A stretch of 51,373 bases of DNA, taken from an uncultured Alphaproteobacteria bacterium (GTDB lineage Bacteria; Pseudomonadota; Alphaproteobacteria; Rs-D84). The notes under the pieces were generated by a model, which did not search any database, was not told where the DNA came from, and saw nothing but the letters and a program-made list of their open reading frames with translations. Shown here in pieces: positions 1 through 9,826 of the stretch; position 1 is the stretch's first letter; the number at the start of each line of letters is the position of its first letter. The position numbers were made by a program, and so were the translations under genes. The DNA is taken from NCBI GenBank assembly GCA_905236005.1, contig CAJONJ010000035.1, positions 1 to 51,373 of the forward strand, in the 5' to 3' direction.

Positions 1-257
1 CCGAATAACGCGACTTATAATAACCTTAAAATCCGCACAAGTCAAGGACTTTCTAAACATTTTGCAAAGAAAATTCATATACCGCAAAAATCCGCCTTTT
101 GCGGCAAAATTTGCCAGGGCGTGGACTTGATATGGACAGAAAAAATCAGGTAAAATCATAAACTGTTTGTGCAAAAATACCCTACATTATTCTTGGGAAA
201 TATAAAAAAAGAAAATATGGAATAGTAAATAGTTTTTTGCGTTTGAATAAAAACATA

Positions 258-286
258 TTGTTTTTTTTCGTAATTTATGGTACAAT
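258..286 (+). promoter_or_regulatory. Promoter of tail-fibre-like gene: TTGTTT-17-TACAAT with CGTAATTTATG in the spacer
   Basis: -35 TTGTTT 258-263, -10 TACAAT 281-286; the spacer CGTAATTTATG (269-279) recurs in the same register at 49296-49306. Confidence 0.7.
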
Positions 287-295
287 ACAGTCACT

Positions 296-327
296 CAGCA
301 GACATATTCGTGTCAGCTGTTTTTTTT
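296..327 (+). terminator. Intrinsic terminator-like hairpin in the 5' leader (first of two)
   Basis: CAGC.GACA-TATTCG-TGTC.GCTG followed by 8 T, upstream of the start codon. Confidence 0.65.
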
Positions 328-332
328 ATTGC

Positions 333-361
333 CTGCGTGTTTTTTTCTCGCAGTTTTTTTT
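333..361 (+). terminator. Second intrinsic terminator-like hairpin in the same leader
   Basis: CTGCG-11 nt-CGCAG followed by 8 T. Confidence 0.55.
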
Positions 362-385
362 GTTATAACAAAAGGAGATAAATTT

Positions 386-1267
386 ATGCAAAAAGTATCA
401 TATATGGGAAACGGTTCTACAACCGAATTTGCTTTTAATTTTCCATATTTTGAAAATTCAAATATCATAGTGACTAAAAATAACGTAACCGCCACAGGAT
501 ACACAATTGTCGGTACATCAGCGGGTGCAGATGCAGATATTCCTTATACTGGGGGTAAAGTTGTTTTTGATGTTGCACCAACTGCATTAGATTGTATTTC
601 TATTGCACGTCAATTACCATTAACACGTATTGTTGATTATCAACCAACTGTTAAAATAGATCCTTGTGTGTTAAATCAAGATTTAAATTATTTAATGGAA
701 GTTATCAAAGACCGTCAAGATGAATTAGACGAACTGAGTACACAGTATGCAGAGATTGCAGATAAAGAATCTACAACAACACTGTTGGCACGTATTTCGG
801 CAATCCATGATGAAATTGTAGCTGTGTCAGCCCAAATTGCTGCACTGGGCGATATCAGTACACTGCGGACAGATGTGACAACAAATACGAATAACATTTC
901 AATACTGGATACCCGTACAACAAACCTAACAGATTATGTAATTATGTCCCAGACACCAACAGCAGAAAACAATTATACTTGGTATCGTAAATATAAATCT
1001 GGTTGGATTGAACAAGGCGGAATATGGACAGGAACAATTACAATACAATCAGATAATTCAGCAAACACAACAATCTATCTGCCTGTACAAATGTCTAACA
1101 CAAATTATTGTGTAAACGCAGTAAATAATTCTGGTGCAAACAGCGGAATCCCATGGGTTATGCTGTATGTTTGCGGTGTAACTGTATCATCCTTTATAGT
1201 AAGTATTGGTGCATACGGTAATACCAGAACCATAAACAGATTATCTTGGCAAGTATCTGGTATGTAG
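386..1267 (+). CDS. Phage tail-fibre / tailspike-like protein
   Basis: RBS aaaggag then ATG at 386; N-term MQKVSYMGNGSTTEFAFNFPYFENSNIIV resembles the tail-fibre N-terminal attachment domain; coiled-coil middle, beta-rich C-terminus. Confidence 0.65.
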   Translation: MQKVSYMGNGSTTEFAFNFPYFENSNIIVTKNNVTATGYTIVGTSAGADADIPYTGGKVVFDVAPTALDCISIARQLPLTRIVDYQPTVKIDPCVLNQDLNYLMEVIKDRQDELDELSTQYAEIADKESTTTLLARISAIHDEIVAVSAQIAALGDISTLRTDVTTNTNNISILDTRTTNLTDYVIMSQTPTAENNYTWYRKYKSGWIEQGGIWTGTITIQSDNSANTTIYLPVQMSNTNYCVNAVNNSGANSGIPWVMLYVCGVTVSSFIVSIGAYGNTRTINRLSWQVSGM

Positions 1268-1306
1268 TAAAAAAATCCGGTTTTATACCGGATTTTTTAT
1301 TTTTAT
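1268..1306. terminator. Bidirectional terminator between convergent genes
   Basis: aaaaaatccggttttataccggatttttta. Confidence 0.75.
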
Positions 1307-1723
1307 AACTTTGGCAGGAATTCCTACAGCTATAGCATTATCGGGTACATCATTTATTACCACACTGTTTGCACCAATTGTTACATTTTTACCAATCTTA
1401 ACCGAACCAACTATTACAGCACCCGCATAAATTACAGTGTTTTCACCAATTGTTGGATAATGTTCTTTTGTCTTTCCATCACCAGTATCCAATGTTTTTG
1501 CACCTATAGTTACATTTGGATAAATCCAGCAATTATCACCAATAGTTGAAGGTCTTGCCACAACAATTCCAAACAAGTGCGGAAAATGAATTCCTCTTTT
1601 AATATAGTCATCGTAGTAACGAATATCACAACACGAATTCGGGTATCCTGGAAAAATTTCTTTATGTATGTTTTTATGATTAAAAATTTTACATGCTTTT
1701 TTTAATATAGTCATATTTATCAT
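1283..1723 (-). CDS. Serine acetyltransferase-like (left-handed beta-helix) acetyltransferase
   Basis: Hexapeptide repeats: TIGDNCWIYPNVTIGAKT...IGENTVIYAGAVIVGSVKIGKNVTIGANSVV. Confidence 0.8.
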   Translation of the reverse strand: MINMTILKKACKIFNHKNIHKEIFPGYPNSCCDIRYYDDYIKRGIHFPHLFGIVVARPSTIGDNCWIYPNVTIGAKTLDTGDGKTKEHYPTIGENTVIYAGAVIVGSVKIGKNVTIGANSVVINDVPDNAIAVGIPAKVIKIKNPV

Positions 1724-2678
1724 CCTTCGGTAAAACTAATAAATCTCCTAATTTTTTATTCCATTCCTCGGGCTCAAACTTTTCGTGTCCAGCTCCGTGA
1801 CAAAATGTCATTTCACCAAAATATATTTTATCGTCAACCATAAATAAATCTACTCTGACATGGGGAAAACCGCTACTTAATATTTTAGCTATTTTTTTCA
1901 TCGTTGAAAATCCAGCAGGCTTAACAATGTTTCCTTTATAAAGCGGATATAAAGTTGTAAACGGTTGTTTGTTAAATTCCATATCGTAAAAACAACGCTT
2001 ATGATCTGTAAATCTATCAATATCAATTTCACAATATTTTGGTACCCCATTAAAACAAAAAAATTTATAATCTAACAAATTTCCATCCATTTGTTCTATG
2101 TATTTTTCAGCGATAATTTTTGGTGGAATATCTTTGTATCCCCATTCAAAGAAATTGAAATAATGATTGCTTTCTGGACACATCCAATCAGTTAACTTCT
2201 GTTTTATATCTTTTACATCCATTTTAGATTTGTCTTTTATAATAATGTTTTGCCCAGATCCCCAGTTAATTTTTAAAACGAATTTGTCCGGCATGTTTTC
2301 AAAATCTATATCATCTGGACTATTATATACTCCAATGCAAGGAATTAAATATTGTGCACCGATTTTTTTTGCAATATAATCACGAACGGCTACTTTGTCT
2401 GCACATTGAGTCATTAACGGGTTACGATAATATAATTTTAACCATTGTAATTTTTCATTGAATGTTTCTGGATTTTCTATATGTAATCGACGACCCGTAT
2501 ACTTTTTAAATTGATATTTTAAACAATATTTCAATTCCGCATCCGTCAGTCCCTTAAAGCGGCGAGCATAAATTTTATCAAATTTTGAAACAAATTGTTT
2601 ATAATCGAAAATTTTTAAGCCAAACAAATAAACACCAATATGATTATTTGGTAATTTTTGTTTTTTTAATATTTTCAT
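1689..2678 (-). CDS. TupA-like ATP-grasp protein (polysaccharide modification)
   Basis: FNEKLQWLKLYYRNPLMTQCADKVAVRDYIAKKIG... KFFCFNGVPKYCEIDIDRFTDHKRCFYDMEFN typical of the ATPgrasp_TupA family. Confidence 0.8.
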   Translation of the reverse strand: MKILKKQKLPNNHIGVYLFGLKIFDYKQFVSKFDKIYARRFKGLTDAELKYCLKYQFKKYTGRRLHIENPETFNEKLQWLKLYYRNPLMTQCADKVAVRDYIAKKIGAQYLIPCIGVYNSPDDIDFENMPDKFVLKINWGSGQNIIIKDKSKMDVKDIKQKLTDWMCPESNHYFNFFEWGYKDIPPKIIAEKYIEQMDGNLLDYKFFCFNGVPKYCEIDIDRFTDHKRCFYDMEFNKQPFTTLYPLYKGNIVKPAGFSTMKKIAKILSSGFPHVRVDLFMVDDKIYFGEMTFCHGAGHEKFEPEEWNKKLGDLLVLPKDDKYDYIKKSM

Positions 2679-3615
2679 TTTTCCAGCCTATAAATTTTTT
2701 TATACCTTGTTCAAAAGACGTTTTTGGATTGTATCCAAATAATCTTTTTGCTTTTGTGAAATCACAAACTGTTTTATCTACATCACCTGGTTGCATTGGT
2801 TTTTGATTTATAGTTGCTTTTTTGTTTAAAACCTTTTCTATGGTTTCAATCATGCGTGTTAATGTTATGGGTTCACCACCACCTAGGTTCACGATTTCAT
2901 AACCTGTTTTATTGTAATCTATGGCGGCACTTACACCAGAGATTATATCTTCTATGAATGTATAATCGCGTTTCGTTGTACCATCACCATACATATCAAT
3001 TGGTTCATCCTTTTCAATTTTTTCGACAAATTTACGAATAGCTAAATCAGGGCGTTGCCGTGGCCCATATACAGTGAAGAATCGTAAACATAACGCATTT
3101 ATATCATATAAATGATGATATGTATAGATTATCTGTTCACACGCTGATTTTGTCGCAGCATACGGGGATATAGGTTCTGTTACTTTTAAATCTTCATTAA
3201 AAGATTCTGCTTTGCAATTACCATATACTGAACTAGATGAAGCAAAAACAAGTTTTTTAATATTATGTGCTTTCATTTGCTCCAATATATTCACAGTTCC
3301 TAGTATGTTTGTTTCAACATATGCTATTGGGTTTTCTAAACTGGGACGAACACCCGCACGTGCTGCCAAATGGACAACAACATCAAATGCATTATCTGAA
3401 AAAACAGTACCCAAAGCGACCATATCACAGATATCACAACGATACAGTTTATAATTTGGATTGTTTATATTTGCACTGATATTTTTTTCTTTTAACCTTA
3501 CATCATAATAGTCATTAAAATTATCAACGACAACAATATGATGTCCCATCGATAATAATTTATCAGCCAAATTTGAACCAATAAAACCGGCACCACCGGT
3601 GATTAATATATTCAT
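2644..3615 (-). CDS. NAD-dependent epimerase, UDP-glucuronate 4-epimerase-like
   Basis: GGAGFIGSNLADKL Rossmann motif, YxxxK motif (YAATKSACE), FFTVYGPRQRPDLAI. Confidence 0.85.
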   Translation of the reverse strand: MNILITGGAGFIGSNLADKLLSMGHHIVVVDNFNDYYDVRLKEKNISANINNPNYKLYRCDICDMVALGTVFSDNAFDVVVHLAARAGVRPSLENPIAYVETNILGTVNILEQMKAHNIKKLVFASSSSVYGNCKAESFNEDLKVTEPISPYAATKSACEQIIYTYHHLYDINALCLRFFTVYGPRQRPDLAIRKFVEKIEKDEPIDMYGDGTTKRDYTFIEDIISGVSAAIDYNKTGYEIVNLGGGEPITLTRMIETIEKVLNKKATINQKPMQPGDVDKTVCDFTKAKRLFGYNPKTSFEQGIKKFIGWKNENIKKTKITK

Positions 3616-3624
3616 TTTCTACCC

Positions 3625-5640
3625 CTATGGTCGCATATATTTATCTTTGAATTTATGACGCATTTTACGATTTGGAATAAAGCAACATATTAATTTGCAA
3701 AACCATTTTGGTAAAACACGTGTCGATATTATTTTTGTCGGATCGTCTATGTGATGAATTATTTTCACAAATTCATCGTAAAACGGTGTCATTCTAGCAT
3801 AAAAAACAAAACTATCTACGATTTCTGACGGATATTCATTCGGATACATGTCAGGCTTGTTACCACAAAAATGTCGTATTAAAATACCATCCTTACCTAA
3901 ATTTTCATTTACATAGTTAGCTATTTCATTATTTCCAGACATTTGACTATATTCTCCAAACCAATTAAATCTATGCGGTAACCATTGATAATTCTGTTCA
4001 AAACATTTATTTATTGGATCCTGAGAGTTAAACAGTTTTAAATCTCGTATTTGTTTATCTGATTCTATAATTTTGGTTATAATATTCTGATTACGCCATT
4101 TTTCACAATCAATTAATAAAACCCCAGCATTAAAATATAAATGATTATTATCTATATATTTATATGCTTGATCCTGGATTGATTTATTAAATAACACATA
4201 CGAATCACCAATTGCACCAATTGTAAAATCATTTAGATTACTATCATATAATTCGCCGATATCGCCCCATACCAACAGATCAGTATCAATATATAAGGCA
4301 CGCTTTATATTTGGTAATAATCCAGGCATTAAAAAACGTGAATAATTAGCAATATTTTTTGTATAAACTGCATTTTTAGATTTAGCTACAAAATTATCTA
4401 CAATATATTGACGATTTTTATGTGATAAATTCAACCAATGAATATAACAATTTTTAAATATCTTACATAGTTTTGATACGGTCGTTTTGTTTTTCTTGGA
4501 TATATTATCAACCAAAATATAAAAATGACAATTGCGTTTTGTGTTATAACAAACACTAGCGACGGTTGTTGCCACATATCGCAAGTAATTAGTATCTGTT
4601 GTTAGGAATATATTTATTTTACTTTTTATGTATCTTTTAAACTTTATTTTTATACCAAGTATGCAAAATACTTTATATTTATCATCTTTTGAATGTTTGA
4701 TAGAAAATATATGCTCAATAAATTTATAATTATCATTTCCCCATAAACATTCTGAAAAAGTTTTTTTATTGTATTTGTGATACCGTTTATCGCATTTTTC
4801 TATAATTTTTGAATTATTAAATTCTTGTGCTAAATGTTTAGTGCATTGAATAATATTATTTGCCCATGTTTGAAATTGCAGTTTGTGTTTTTTGTATAAT
4901 TTATGTACAATTAAGTGATTATATACATTATCAACAATGTACAGAATATCGCCAAGTTTATCGCCTTTGTTTTCTTTATTTCCCATGATTGAATCATTAC
5001 GAATTAAGTAATTATAAAATTTATTTGGTATGAATATACCTCGGCGAACTTTGGTATTATAATACCAATTAAAACTTTCATCTTCATTGATTAAACCCAC
5101 ATCAAAACGTAAGTGGTATTTGTCAATAATACTCTTTTTATACAATTTTCCCCATGCTACAGCTGGTCCGGATATTACTTCTGATCCAGATAAATTTGTT
5201 GTTTGACTGTTTGTGTCGAAATACTGAACCTTACCATCAAAAGCATTTGGTTTATTTTTTCCGGTATAAAATGGTTTTACCCCAGCAATAACAATGTCTA
5301 TATCATCGCTACGCATTGTTTTTAGCATAGTTTCAATAGTCTCAGGTTCAATATAATCATCTGAATCTAAGAAATATATATATTGACCAGTTGCTATATC
5401 TAAACCTGTATTGCGTGCCGCAGATAAACCGCCGTTTGTTTGATGAACAACACGAATACGTTTATCTTTTTTCGCAAATTTATCACACATTTGCGGACAC
5501 TTATCAGGTGAACCATCATCTACAAGGATGATTTCTAAATTTGTGTACGTTTGACCAATTACAGATTTAACACATTGTCCCAAATAATCTTCAACTTTAT
5601 ACACAGGGATAATAATACTTATCAATTCTTTAGATTTCAT
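3625..5640 (-). CDS. Two-domain glycosyltransferase: N-terminal GT2 plus C-terminal GT8
   Basis: N-term ISIIIPVYKVEDYLGQCVKSVIGQTYTNLEIILVDDGSPD (GT2); C-term FLTTDTNYLRYVATTVASV...RALYIDTDLLVWGDIGELYD (GT8). Confidence 0.85.
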   Translation of the reverse strand: MKSKELISIIIPVYKVEDYLGQCVKSVIGQTYTNLEIILVDDGSPDKCPQMCDKFAKKDKRIRVVHQTNGGLSAARNTGLDIATGQYIYFLDSDDYIEPETIETMLKTMRSDDIDIVIAGVKPFYTGKNKPNAFDGKVQYFDTNSQTTNLSGSEVISGPAVAWGKLYKKSIIDKYHLRFDVGLINEDESFNWYYNTKVRRGIFIPNKFYNYLIRNDSIMGNKENKGDKLGDILYIVDNVYNHLIVHKLYKKHKLQFQTWANNIIQCTKHLAQEFNNSKIIEKCDKRYHKYNKKTFSECLWGNDNYKFIEHIFSIKHSKDDKYKVFCILGIKIKFKRYIKSKINIFLTTDTNYLRYVATTVASVCYNTKRNCHFYILVDNISKKNKTTVSKLCKIFKNCYIHWLNLSHKNRQYIVDNFVAKSKNAVYTKNIANYSRFLMPGLLPNIKRALYIDTDLLVWGDIGELYDSNLNDFTIGAIGDSYVLFNKSIQDQAYKYIDNNHLYFNAGVLLIDCEKWRNQNIITKIIESDKQIRDLKLFNSQDPINKCFEQNYQWLPHRFNWFGEYSQMSGNNEIANYVNENLGKDGILIRHFCGNKPDMYPNEYPSEIVDSFVFYARMTPFYDEFVKIIHHIDDPTKIISTRVLPKWFCKLICCFIPNRKMRHKFKDKYMRP

Positions 5641-5652
5641 ATCGTGCTGTCC

Positions 5653-6660
5653 TTATTTTAATTTATTTTTCATATCTGATTGTTTTTGTGTGTAATACTT
5701 TCTTGTGTGTCCAAATGTCAAATGTTTCAATATAGTAGATTTTATATATTGAAACTTATAGAATTTTAGCTTTCTTAGATTAAAATCAGAACAATTTTCA
5801 CTTTCTATAAAAAACCGAAAATCTATATCAAAATATTTTTTATATGGTGACTGTAATAATTTATATTTCTTAATAAATTGAATTAAAACTTCAGCAATAG
5901 AATTTCGTTGTTCTTCTGAAAAATTGACACTATACATTCTGTAAAAAGGTTCTACTCTTATAAAAGATAAAGCATGTAGTTTGTTTCTATCAATAACTTT
6001 GTATTTGTCATAAAAATTATTTAAAATATCAAACCATTTTTTTATATCTTTTGTTAATTGAACAGGATCTATTGTGTGTTCACTAGAATCTTTATGTTGT
6101 CTATAAAAATAATACGGATGTGGAACAAAACTTACATTATCAGTTAATGCTAGCAATTGATGTGAAAATAGACCGTCTTCACAAATTTGCAAGTGTTCGG
6201 GGTATCTTACATAAGGGTATTTATCTAAAAAACTTTTTTTGATACCGATAGCCATTGTTGGTAATGCACCAAGAACTTCTCTTTTTCTTTGATACCAATT
6301 ATAATTACCTATTACCAAAATATCTGGAAAGTTTTTTTGTTCTATATCTGCAACAATTTTTTCTACATAATCCGGCTCTATTGTGTCATCAGAATCTACA
6401 AAAATTATATAGTCACCTGTTGTTGCAGATATACCATCATTTCTAGCCATAGACACACCATCATTTTCTTTATCTATAATCTTTATCCTGCTATCTTGCT
6501 TTCCGTAATCATTTAATATATTCAACGAATTATCCTTAGAACCATCATTAATGCATATCACCTCTATATTTTTATAAGTTTGACACATAACACTATCAAT
6601 GCATTCGTGTAAATATTTTTCCATGTTATATACTGGAATTATTATAGAAACTTTAAGCAT
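5653..6660 (-). CDS. GT2 family glycosyltransferase
   Basis: VSIIIPVYNMEKYLHECIDSVMCQTYKNIEVICINDGSKDNS. Confidence 0.85.
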   Translation of the reverse strand: MLKVSIIIPVYNMEKYLHECIDSVMCQTYKNIEVICINDGSKDNSLNILNDYGKQDSRIKIIDKENDGVSMARNDGISATTGDYIIFVDSDDTIEPDYVEKIVADIEQKNFPDILVIGNYNWYQRKREVLGALPTMAIGIKKSFLDKYPYVRYPEHLQICEDGLFSHQLLALTDNVSFVPHPYYFYRQHKDSSEHTIDPVQLTKDIKKWFDILNNFYDKYKVIDRNKLHALSFIRVEPFYRMYSVNFSEEQRNSIAEVLIQFIKKYKLLQSPYKKYFDIDFRFFIESENCSDFNLRKLKFYKFQYIKSTILKHLTFGHTRKYYTQKQSDMKNKLK

Positions 6661-7588
6661 TATGCTTCCTTTTTATTTTTATATTTACACCACAAAGTGT
6701 GATTACTTTATACTTGCCATCTGATGAATTGGTTAAACAAAATATTTTCTGTAATACATGTTCCAGCTTTTTCATAAAACATATGTGTTCCACAGGATAT
6801 TTATTATGTTTCAACATATATATTTTTTCATCATCCCACCAAGTACTCTGATTCCAATGAATTGCCACGGTTTTCTCTGTAAAAGATTTATTTTGAAATA
6901 CACACCATGTCGGACAAAAATATTCACAAGGATAAATTGTTATTGTTTTAGATTTATCTTGCCATATACATTCGTGTGTATACAAATCATAATCATCTAA
7001 TTGTTTAGTTGGAACTAATGGATCAAAATATTTACCTGCTCTAGATTCTTGGCTTTTTGTTTTGAAAGATAGTCTCGTAAAACCATATTGTTCTTGTAAC
7101 AGTTTTTTCATTATCACATTGGCAATAAAATTATCTATAGAAAAGATATCTTCAGATTCGTATATTTTCATACATTCTTTAAATACTTTATGTCCAGCTA
7201 CACCACCCATAACAGCGGGCTCTGGAATGTTTTCTCCAAACAAAATATCGCCTTCGATACTAATAAAAAAATCGTTTTCTAAAAATTTATCAAAATTGCT
7301 TACAACTTCTACATCAGTATCTAAATATATACCACCATGTTTATATAAAGCATAATGTCTAATATAATCAGAAACAAAAGCCCATAATTTTAATTCATAC
7401 GCACGTTTTACAAACGGAGATTTGCTGATAATTTCTTGAAATTCTGGCATTTTATCATGCCATAACATTAATTTGTAATCTGGACAATGTTTCAACCATG
7501 AATTTATACACATCCGTACTTGTGATTTTTTGTCTTTTTGCCAAATATTAACGTCATCATAAAAATAATGTATTATTTTTGGTATCAC
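6653..7588 (-). CDS. GT32-like (DXD sugar-binding) glycosyltransferase
   Basis: IPKIIHYFYDD...WAFVSDYIRHYALYKHGGIYLDTDVEVVSNFD. Confidence 0.85.
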   Translation of the reverse strand: MIPKIIHYFYDDVNIWQKDKKSQVRMCINSWLKHCPDYKLMLWHDKMPEFQEIISKSPFVKRAYELKLWAFVSDYIRHYALYKHGGIYLDTDVEVVSNFDKFLENDFFISIEGDILFGENIPEPAVMGGVAGHKVFKECMKIYESEDIFSIDNFIANVIMKKLLQEQYGFTRLSFKTKSQESRAGKYFDPLVPTKQLDDYDLYTHECIWQDKSKTITIYPCEYFCPTWCVFQNKSFTEKTVAIHWNQSTWWDDEKIYMLKHNKYPVEHICFMKKLEHVLQKIFCLTNSSDGKYKVITLCGVNIKIKRKHNA

Positions 7589-7605
7589 TATTTCACCCCC
7601 CGTTT

Positions 7606-7974
7606 TTATGAATTACGACCATACATATCTTCAAACCGAACAATATCTGTTTCATCTAATATATCGCCCATCTGAATTTCAACAATTTCAACAACTTCGT
7701 TTGTTAAATTTTCTAGTCTATGTCTGGTTTGTACAAGAATATCAATTGACTGTCCGAAACCATACGTCTTTGTTATATCCCCAACGGTTATTGTTGGATT
7801 CCCTTTGACAACAGTCCAATGTTCATCACGATGCAAATGTGTTTGTAACGACAATGATTGGTGCGGATTGACCGTAATAACCTTTGCAATATACTTATCA
7901 CCAACCGTAATACATTTCCATGTCCCCCACGGACGTGTTCCGATTTCATTCAGGTTGTATTTTATTTCGCTCAT
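7606..7974 (-). CDS. Cupin, mannose-6-phosphate isomerase type II C-terminal-like
   Basis: RPWGTWKCI...YIAKVITVNPHQSLSLQTHLHRDEHWTVVKGNPTI. Confidence 0.8.
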   Translation of the reverse strand: MSEIKYNLNEIGTRPWGTWKCITVGDKYIAKVITVNPHQSLSLQTHLHRDEHWTVVKGNPTITVGDITKTYGFGQSIDILVQTRHRLENLTNEVVEIVEIQMGDILDETDIVRFEDMYGRNS

Positions 7975-8114
7975 TTCTAACCTTTTATCAGTCGAAGCTA
8001 TGATTTTGTGTTTTGTTAACAGGTTTTCAGTTAATATTAAACCAATCCTTAGACCATAGTTTTCTCTACATATGATTCCATGCCATCGTATTGCAAAAGC
8101 ACGAACAAATCAAG

Positions 8115-9230
8115 TTAAAACTTATTGATGCGTTCTATCTTAAATTGAATTCCAAATAAATAATATTTAGCATAATTTAAAAAATATTTTATTTTATAAA
8201 CAGGTAATCCAATAACGTAAACCGTTTTAGAGTCAATGTCGTTTAGTATTGATAATATACCAAGCACATATTTTTTTACATGTTTAAACTTATTATTAGC
8301 AATCATATCCATAATTCGATTATTGTAGCCCCCTAAATCTTGCGGAATGTAATTTTTCTTTACAAAATCGTATGCTAATTTATTTATATCATTTTGATAA
8401 TTTTTACCTGCGTGCCAATGGGCATAATTAAAATATGTAACGAATATAGATGACCAAAAATATTTTGAATTATTGTCATATTTTTTATGCTTTTTCATAT
8501 AATCAAAACAAGCAATTGCTATTTTTAAATGATCAATCGCAGAATTATCACATTTTTTTAATGTTTGATTCATAATGGATCCAACCCTGCGACGATAATT
8601 ATACAATTGTTTGTCTATAAATGTTATATTTTTCGCCCATAACATGTACATTTTAAAAAAATATGCATCTTCATATTTCAATCCAACGGGATATTCCAAT
8701 TGATGCTCTTGTAATTTCGATTTTTTGTAAATCTTGTTCCATACATTAACATTGCAAGCATCTATAATGTCATTTGTCACATTATGAGTACCAGTATATT
8801 TAATGCTATAATTTGTAATATCACTTGTCCTAAATTCTTCATCTGCCTCATAAATAACATTTGTGCCACACATTGCAATATCTGAACCAGATTGTTCAAT
8901 CGCATTAAACATTTCTTGACACATTGTTGGATCATAGAAATCATCACTGTCACAGAACATCAAATATGGTGCTGAACTGTGTTCAATACCGGTGTTTCTA
9001 GAAGCAGACAGTCCAGAATTTTTTTTGTGTCGCACAATTTTTATACGATTGTCGGTTTTGGCATATTTCTCTACAATAGCCATAGAATTATCTGTACCAC
9101 AATCATCAACAACTATAATTTCAATGTCAGAAAAGGTTTGATTAACAACAGATCTAATACATTCGTCTACATAGGATTCAACATTATATACGGGTATAAC
9201 AATAGAAATCTTTGGGCTTTTTTTCTGCAT
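8115..9230 (-). CDS. GT2 family glycosyltransferase
   Basis: ISIVIPVYNVESYVDECIRSVVNQTFSDIEIIVVDDCGTDNS. Confidence 0.85.
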   Translation of the reverse strand: MQKKSPKISIVIPVYNVESYVDECIRSVVNQTFSDIEIIVVDDCGTDNSMAIVEKYAKTDNRIKIVRHKKNSGLSASRNTGIEHSSAPYLMFCDSDDFYDPTMCQEMFNAIEQSGSDIAMCGTNVIYEADEEFRTSDITNYSIKYTGTHNVTNDIIDACNVNVWNKIYKKSKLQEHQLEYPVGLKYEDAYFFKMYMLWAKNITFIDKQLYNYRRRVGSIMNQTLKKCDNSAIDHLKIAIACFDYMKKHKKYDNNSKYFWSSIFVTYFNYAHWHAGKNYQNDINKLAYDFVKKNYIPQDLGGYNNRIMDMIANNKFKHVKKYVLGILSILNDIDSKTVYVIGLPVYKIKYFLNYAKYYLFGIQFKIERINKF

Positions 9231-9404
9231 GTTACGTTTCTTTGGTTTGTTGTAGCCTTGCTTGATATATTTTCCTTTAGGCTAGCATCGCACAACACAC
9301 AGGAAAAATCAAGTTGTATTTCTATTATTTTTGATACGTATTTAAATTATTTGATTTTGGTAAATTTAAAAATACCCACCTGGATTGGTGGGTAAATATT
9401 ATTT

Positions 9405-9644
9405 TTAGTTATCTTTATCATCAGTGATGTATTTAAAGAAATCTTGGGGACTGGAATTAGTAGCTGCCAGTATTTTAGCAATACTGTTAGTTGATGGCCA
9501 GCGTGGTTGTTCGTATTTAGAAAACCGTTTGCTTTTATTAAAAGTCGTTGGGTCCAGACCACTGCATTTTGCCAAACCAGAACAAGACATATTATGTTCT
9601 TTGGCAAATAATTCAATAGCCCGCCAGATTTGATTGTGATTCAT
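9405..9644 (-). CDS. Stand-alone helix-turn-helix regulator (resembles the HTH of alphaproteobacterial S24/LexA-like repressors, without a peptidase domain)
   Basis: MNHNQIWRAIELFAKEHNMSCSGLAKCSGLDPTTFNKSKRFSKYEQPRWPSTNSIAKILAATNSSPQDF; starts at the internal Met preceded by ggag. Confidence 0.75.
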   Translation of the reverse strand: MNHNQIWRAIELFAKEHNMSCSGLAKCSGLDPTTFNKSKRFSKYEQPRWPSTNSIAKILAATNSSPQDFFKYITDDKDN

Positions 9645-9792
9645 GTTTTTTCTCCTTTGGTTATACATAACGAATATTATCATAAGATAGAATTAAATCA
9701 AACAATACAATCATAAATAGAAAACGTTCCTATAATATACAGGATTTTTATCATTTTTGTAGGAATTTGAACATAGTGATAATTCAAAATAC

Positions 9793-9820
9793 TTGAAATA
9801 GGATTTTTTTGTCCTATACT
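9793..9820 (+). promoter_or_regulatory. Sigma70-type promoter of the aspS leader
   Basis: TTGAAA (9793-9798), 16 bp, TATACT (9815-9820). Confidence 0.65.
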
Positions 9821-9826
9821 ACAAAG

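Noticed and set aside
82-104. CCGCAAAA-7 nt-TTTTGCGG hairpin
   Set aside because: Lacks a convincing U-tract on either strand and the neighbouring gene lies outside the window; function unclear
3212-3479. Plus-strand ORFs inside the epimerase gene (and many similar antisense ORFs in the track)
   Set aside because: Antisense to strongly supported conserved genes; no RBS or family motifs
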